This document shows, piece after piece, positions 5,648 through 6,324 of a DNA stretch of 6,324 bases (positions are counted from its first letter, which is position 1; every line of letters starts with the position of its first letter). Under the pieces are notes generated by a model, which did not search any database, had not been told where the DNA came from, and saw only the letters and a list, made by a program, of their open reading frames with translations. The stretch lies in assembly GCA_003140275.1 (NCBI GenBank), contig PLJQ01000136.1, positions 627 through 6,950 of the forward strand, in the 5' to 3' direction. The translations under genes were made by a program, and so were the position numbers. The DNA is from Limisphaerales bacterium (GTDB lineage: Bacteria > Verrucomicrobiota > Verrucomicrobiia > Limisphaerales > PALSA-1396).

Positions 5648-6324
5648 ATGAATAGTTCCTTCATGCCGAACCAAGATCTCCTTCGGTTAAATGACAAGGC
5701 GCAAGCGGCGCTCCATGCGCGCGCAGCCCAGGCCGCCCAGACCCGATTTGGCCGGCAGGTGTTTTTGCGCGGGGTGGTTGAAGTTTCAAACTACTGCCGC
5801 GAGAATTGTATTTATTGCGGCATGCGACGCGAGAATCGCGACCTGGCCCGCTTCCGCGCGCGACACGATGAACTCGCCGAATTGCTTGTTCACCACCGCC
5901 CCGCCAGCATCACCGACGTGAACATCCAGTCCGGCGAAGACCCGGTGGTCATTCGCGAAGTCGTCCTCCCGCTGGTCAAAACACTCCGGAGCGAAACCTC
6001 GCTGGGTATCAGTGTTTGCCTGGGAACTTTAACTCCCGCCTTGTATCGAGAATTACAATCCGCCGGCGCGGGTATTTACATCATCAAGTTTGAAAGTGGC
6101 GACCCGGGGCATTACGCGCAAATAAAAGCGCCGGGAACATTTGAAGAGCGCATCGAACATATCCGTCATCTTTCAACCAACGGTTGGCGGGTCAGCTCGG
6201 GTTTCATTTGCGGCTTACCCGGCCAAAGCGAGCGGGAACTACTGGCAAACTTTGCACTCGCCGGTGAGCTGCCGCTGGACGGTTGCAGCGTCAGCCCGTT
6301 TATTCCCGGCGACGAAACGCCGCT
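5648..6324 (+). CDS. Radical SAM protein of the HydE/BioB/PylB group, 3' truncated
   Basis: The frame runs from ATG 5648 (MNSSFMPNQDLLRLNDKAQAA...) to the window end, giving 225 residues with no stop; the C-terminal part is missing. VFLRGVVEVSNYCRENCIYCGMRRENRD (38-65) carries the CX3CX2C cluster, C50, C54 and C57, which binds the 4Fe-4S centre that cleaves SAM. Further group motifs are NIQSGED (92-98), IKFESGDPGHY (146-156), SSGFICGLPGQSE (183-195) and SPFIPGDETP (216-225). The order and spacing resemble HydE, the FeFe-hydrogenase maturase, and its relatives PylB and BioB. BioB itself is less likely because the QSGED and FES motifs are HydE-like. Many HydE relatives occur without hydrogenase, so the reaction is left open. 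An in-frame ATG at 5663 is an alternative start; neither has a clear ribosome binding site. It is divergent from the glycosyltransferase. Confidence 0.88.
   Translation, partial: MNSSFMPNQDLLRLNDKAQAALHARAAQAAQTRFGRQVFLRGVVEVSNYCRENCIYCGMRRENRDLARFRARHDELAELLVHHRPASITDVNIQSGEDPVVIREVVLPLVKTLRSETSLGISVCLGTLTPALYRELQSAGAGIYIIKFESGDPGHYAQIKAPGTFEERIEHIRHLSTNGWRVSSGFICGLPGQSERELLANFALAGELPLDGCSVSPFIPGDETP

Noticed and set aside
2454..6324. A hydrogenase accessory locus (HupE plus HydE)
   Set aside because: HupE serves NiFe enzymes and HydE serves FeFe enzymes, the two genes are about 2 kb apart on opposite strands with unrelated genes between, and no structural subunit is present.

Overview
The window looks like chromosomal DNA from a free-living Gram-negative bacterium, most likely of the Verrucomicrobiota (Pedosphaera/Limisphaerales type). 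This is inferred from four things: a large secreted-type phosphoesterase, a secreted protein ending in the 'LSW...LQ.T..L..W..V...FFRL' tail common in that phylum, a HupE/UreJ protein with a long extracytoplasmic N-terminal part, and moderately GC-rich codon use with weak Shine-Dalgarno sites. No rRNA, tRNA, CRISPR array, insertion sequence or phage gene was seen.

Layout. Bases 1-1076 (+) hold the C-terminal 357 residues of a PF04185-type phosphoesterase. Facing it, three minus-strand genes run from 4071 down to 1154: a 121-residue two-helix membrane protein of unknown function, a HupE/UreJ-like multi-pass membrane protein overlapping it by 17 bp, and a secreted carbohydrate-binding-like protein. 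The last has its own near-consensus sigma70-type promoter just behind hupE. At 4092, only 20 bp from the start of the 121-residue gene, a divergent class I SAM-dependent methyltransferase begins. Its reading frame breaks at a run of seven T (4199-4205), which has exactly the X_XXY_YYZ form of a -1 slippery heptamer. It converges on a family 2 glycosyltransferase (4780-5478, -), with stop codons 2 bp apart inside a small AT-rich repeat. Divergent from the glycosyltransferase, a radical SAM enzyme of the HydE/BioB/PylB group begins at 5648 and runs off the right end.

How the genes relate. The 121-residue protein and the HupE-like protein overlap and are probably co-transcribed and co-translated, so they may work together at the membrane. 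The methyltransferase and glycosyltransferase are convergent neighbours and share no obvious pathway that can be proved here. The HupE-like and HydE-like proteins are not evidence of a hydrogenase locus: they belong to different hydrogenase classes (NiFe and FeFe), are separated by unrelated genes, and no structural subunit is present.

The points most worth a second look are the methyltransferase frame break at the U_UUU_UUU heptamer, the clash between promoter and start codon for the secreted protein, and the uncharacterised membrane pair.
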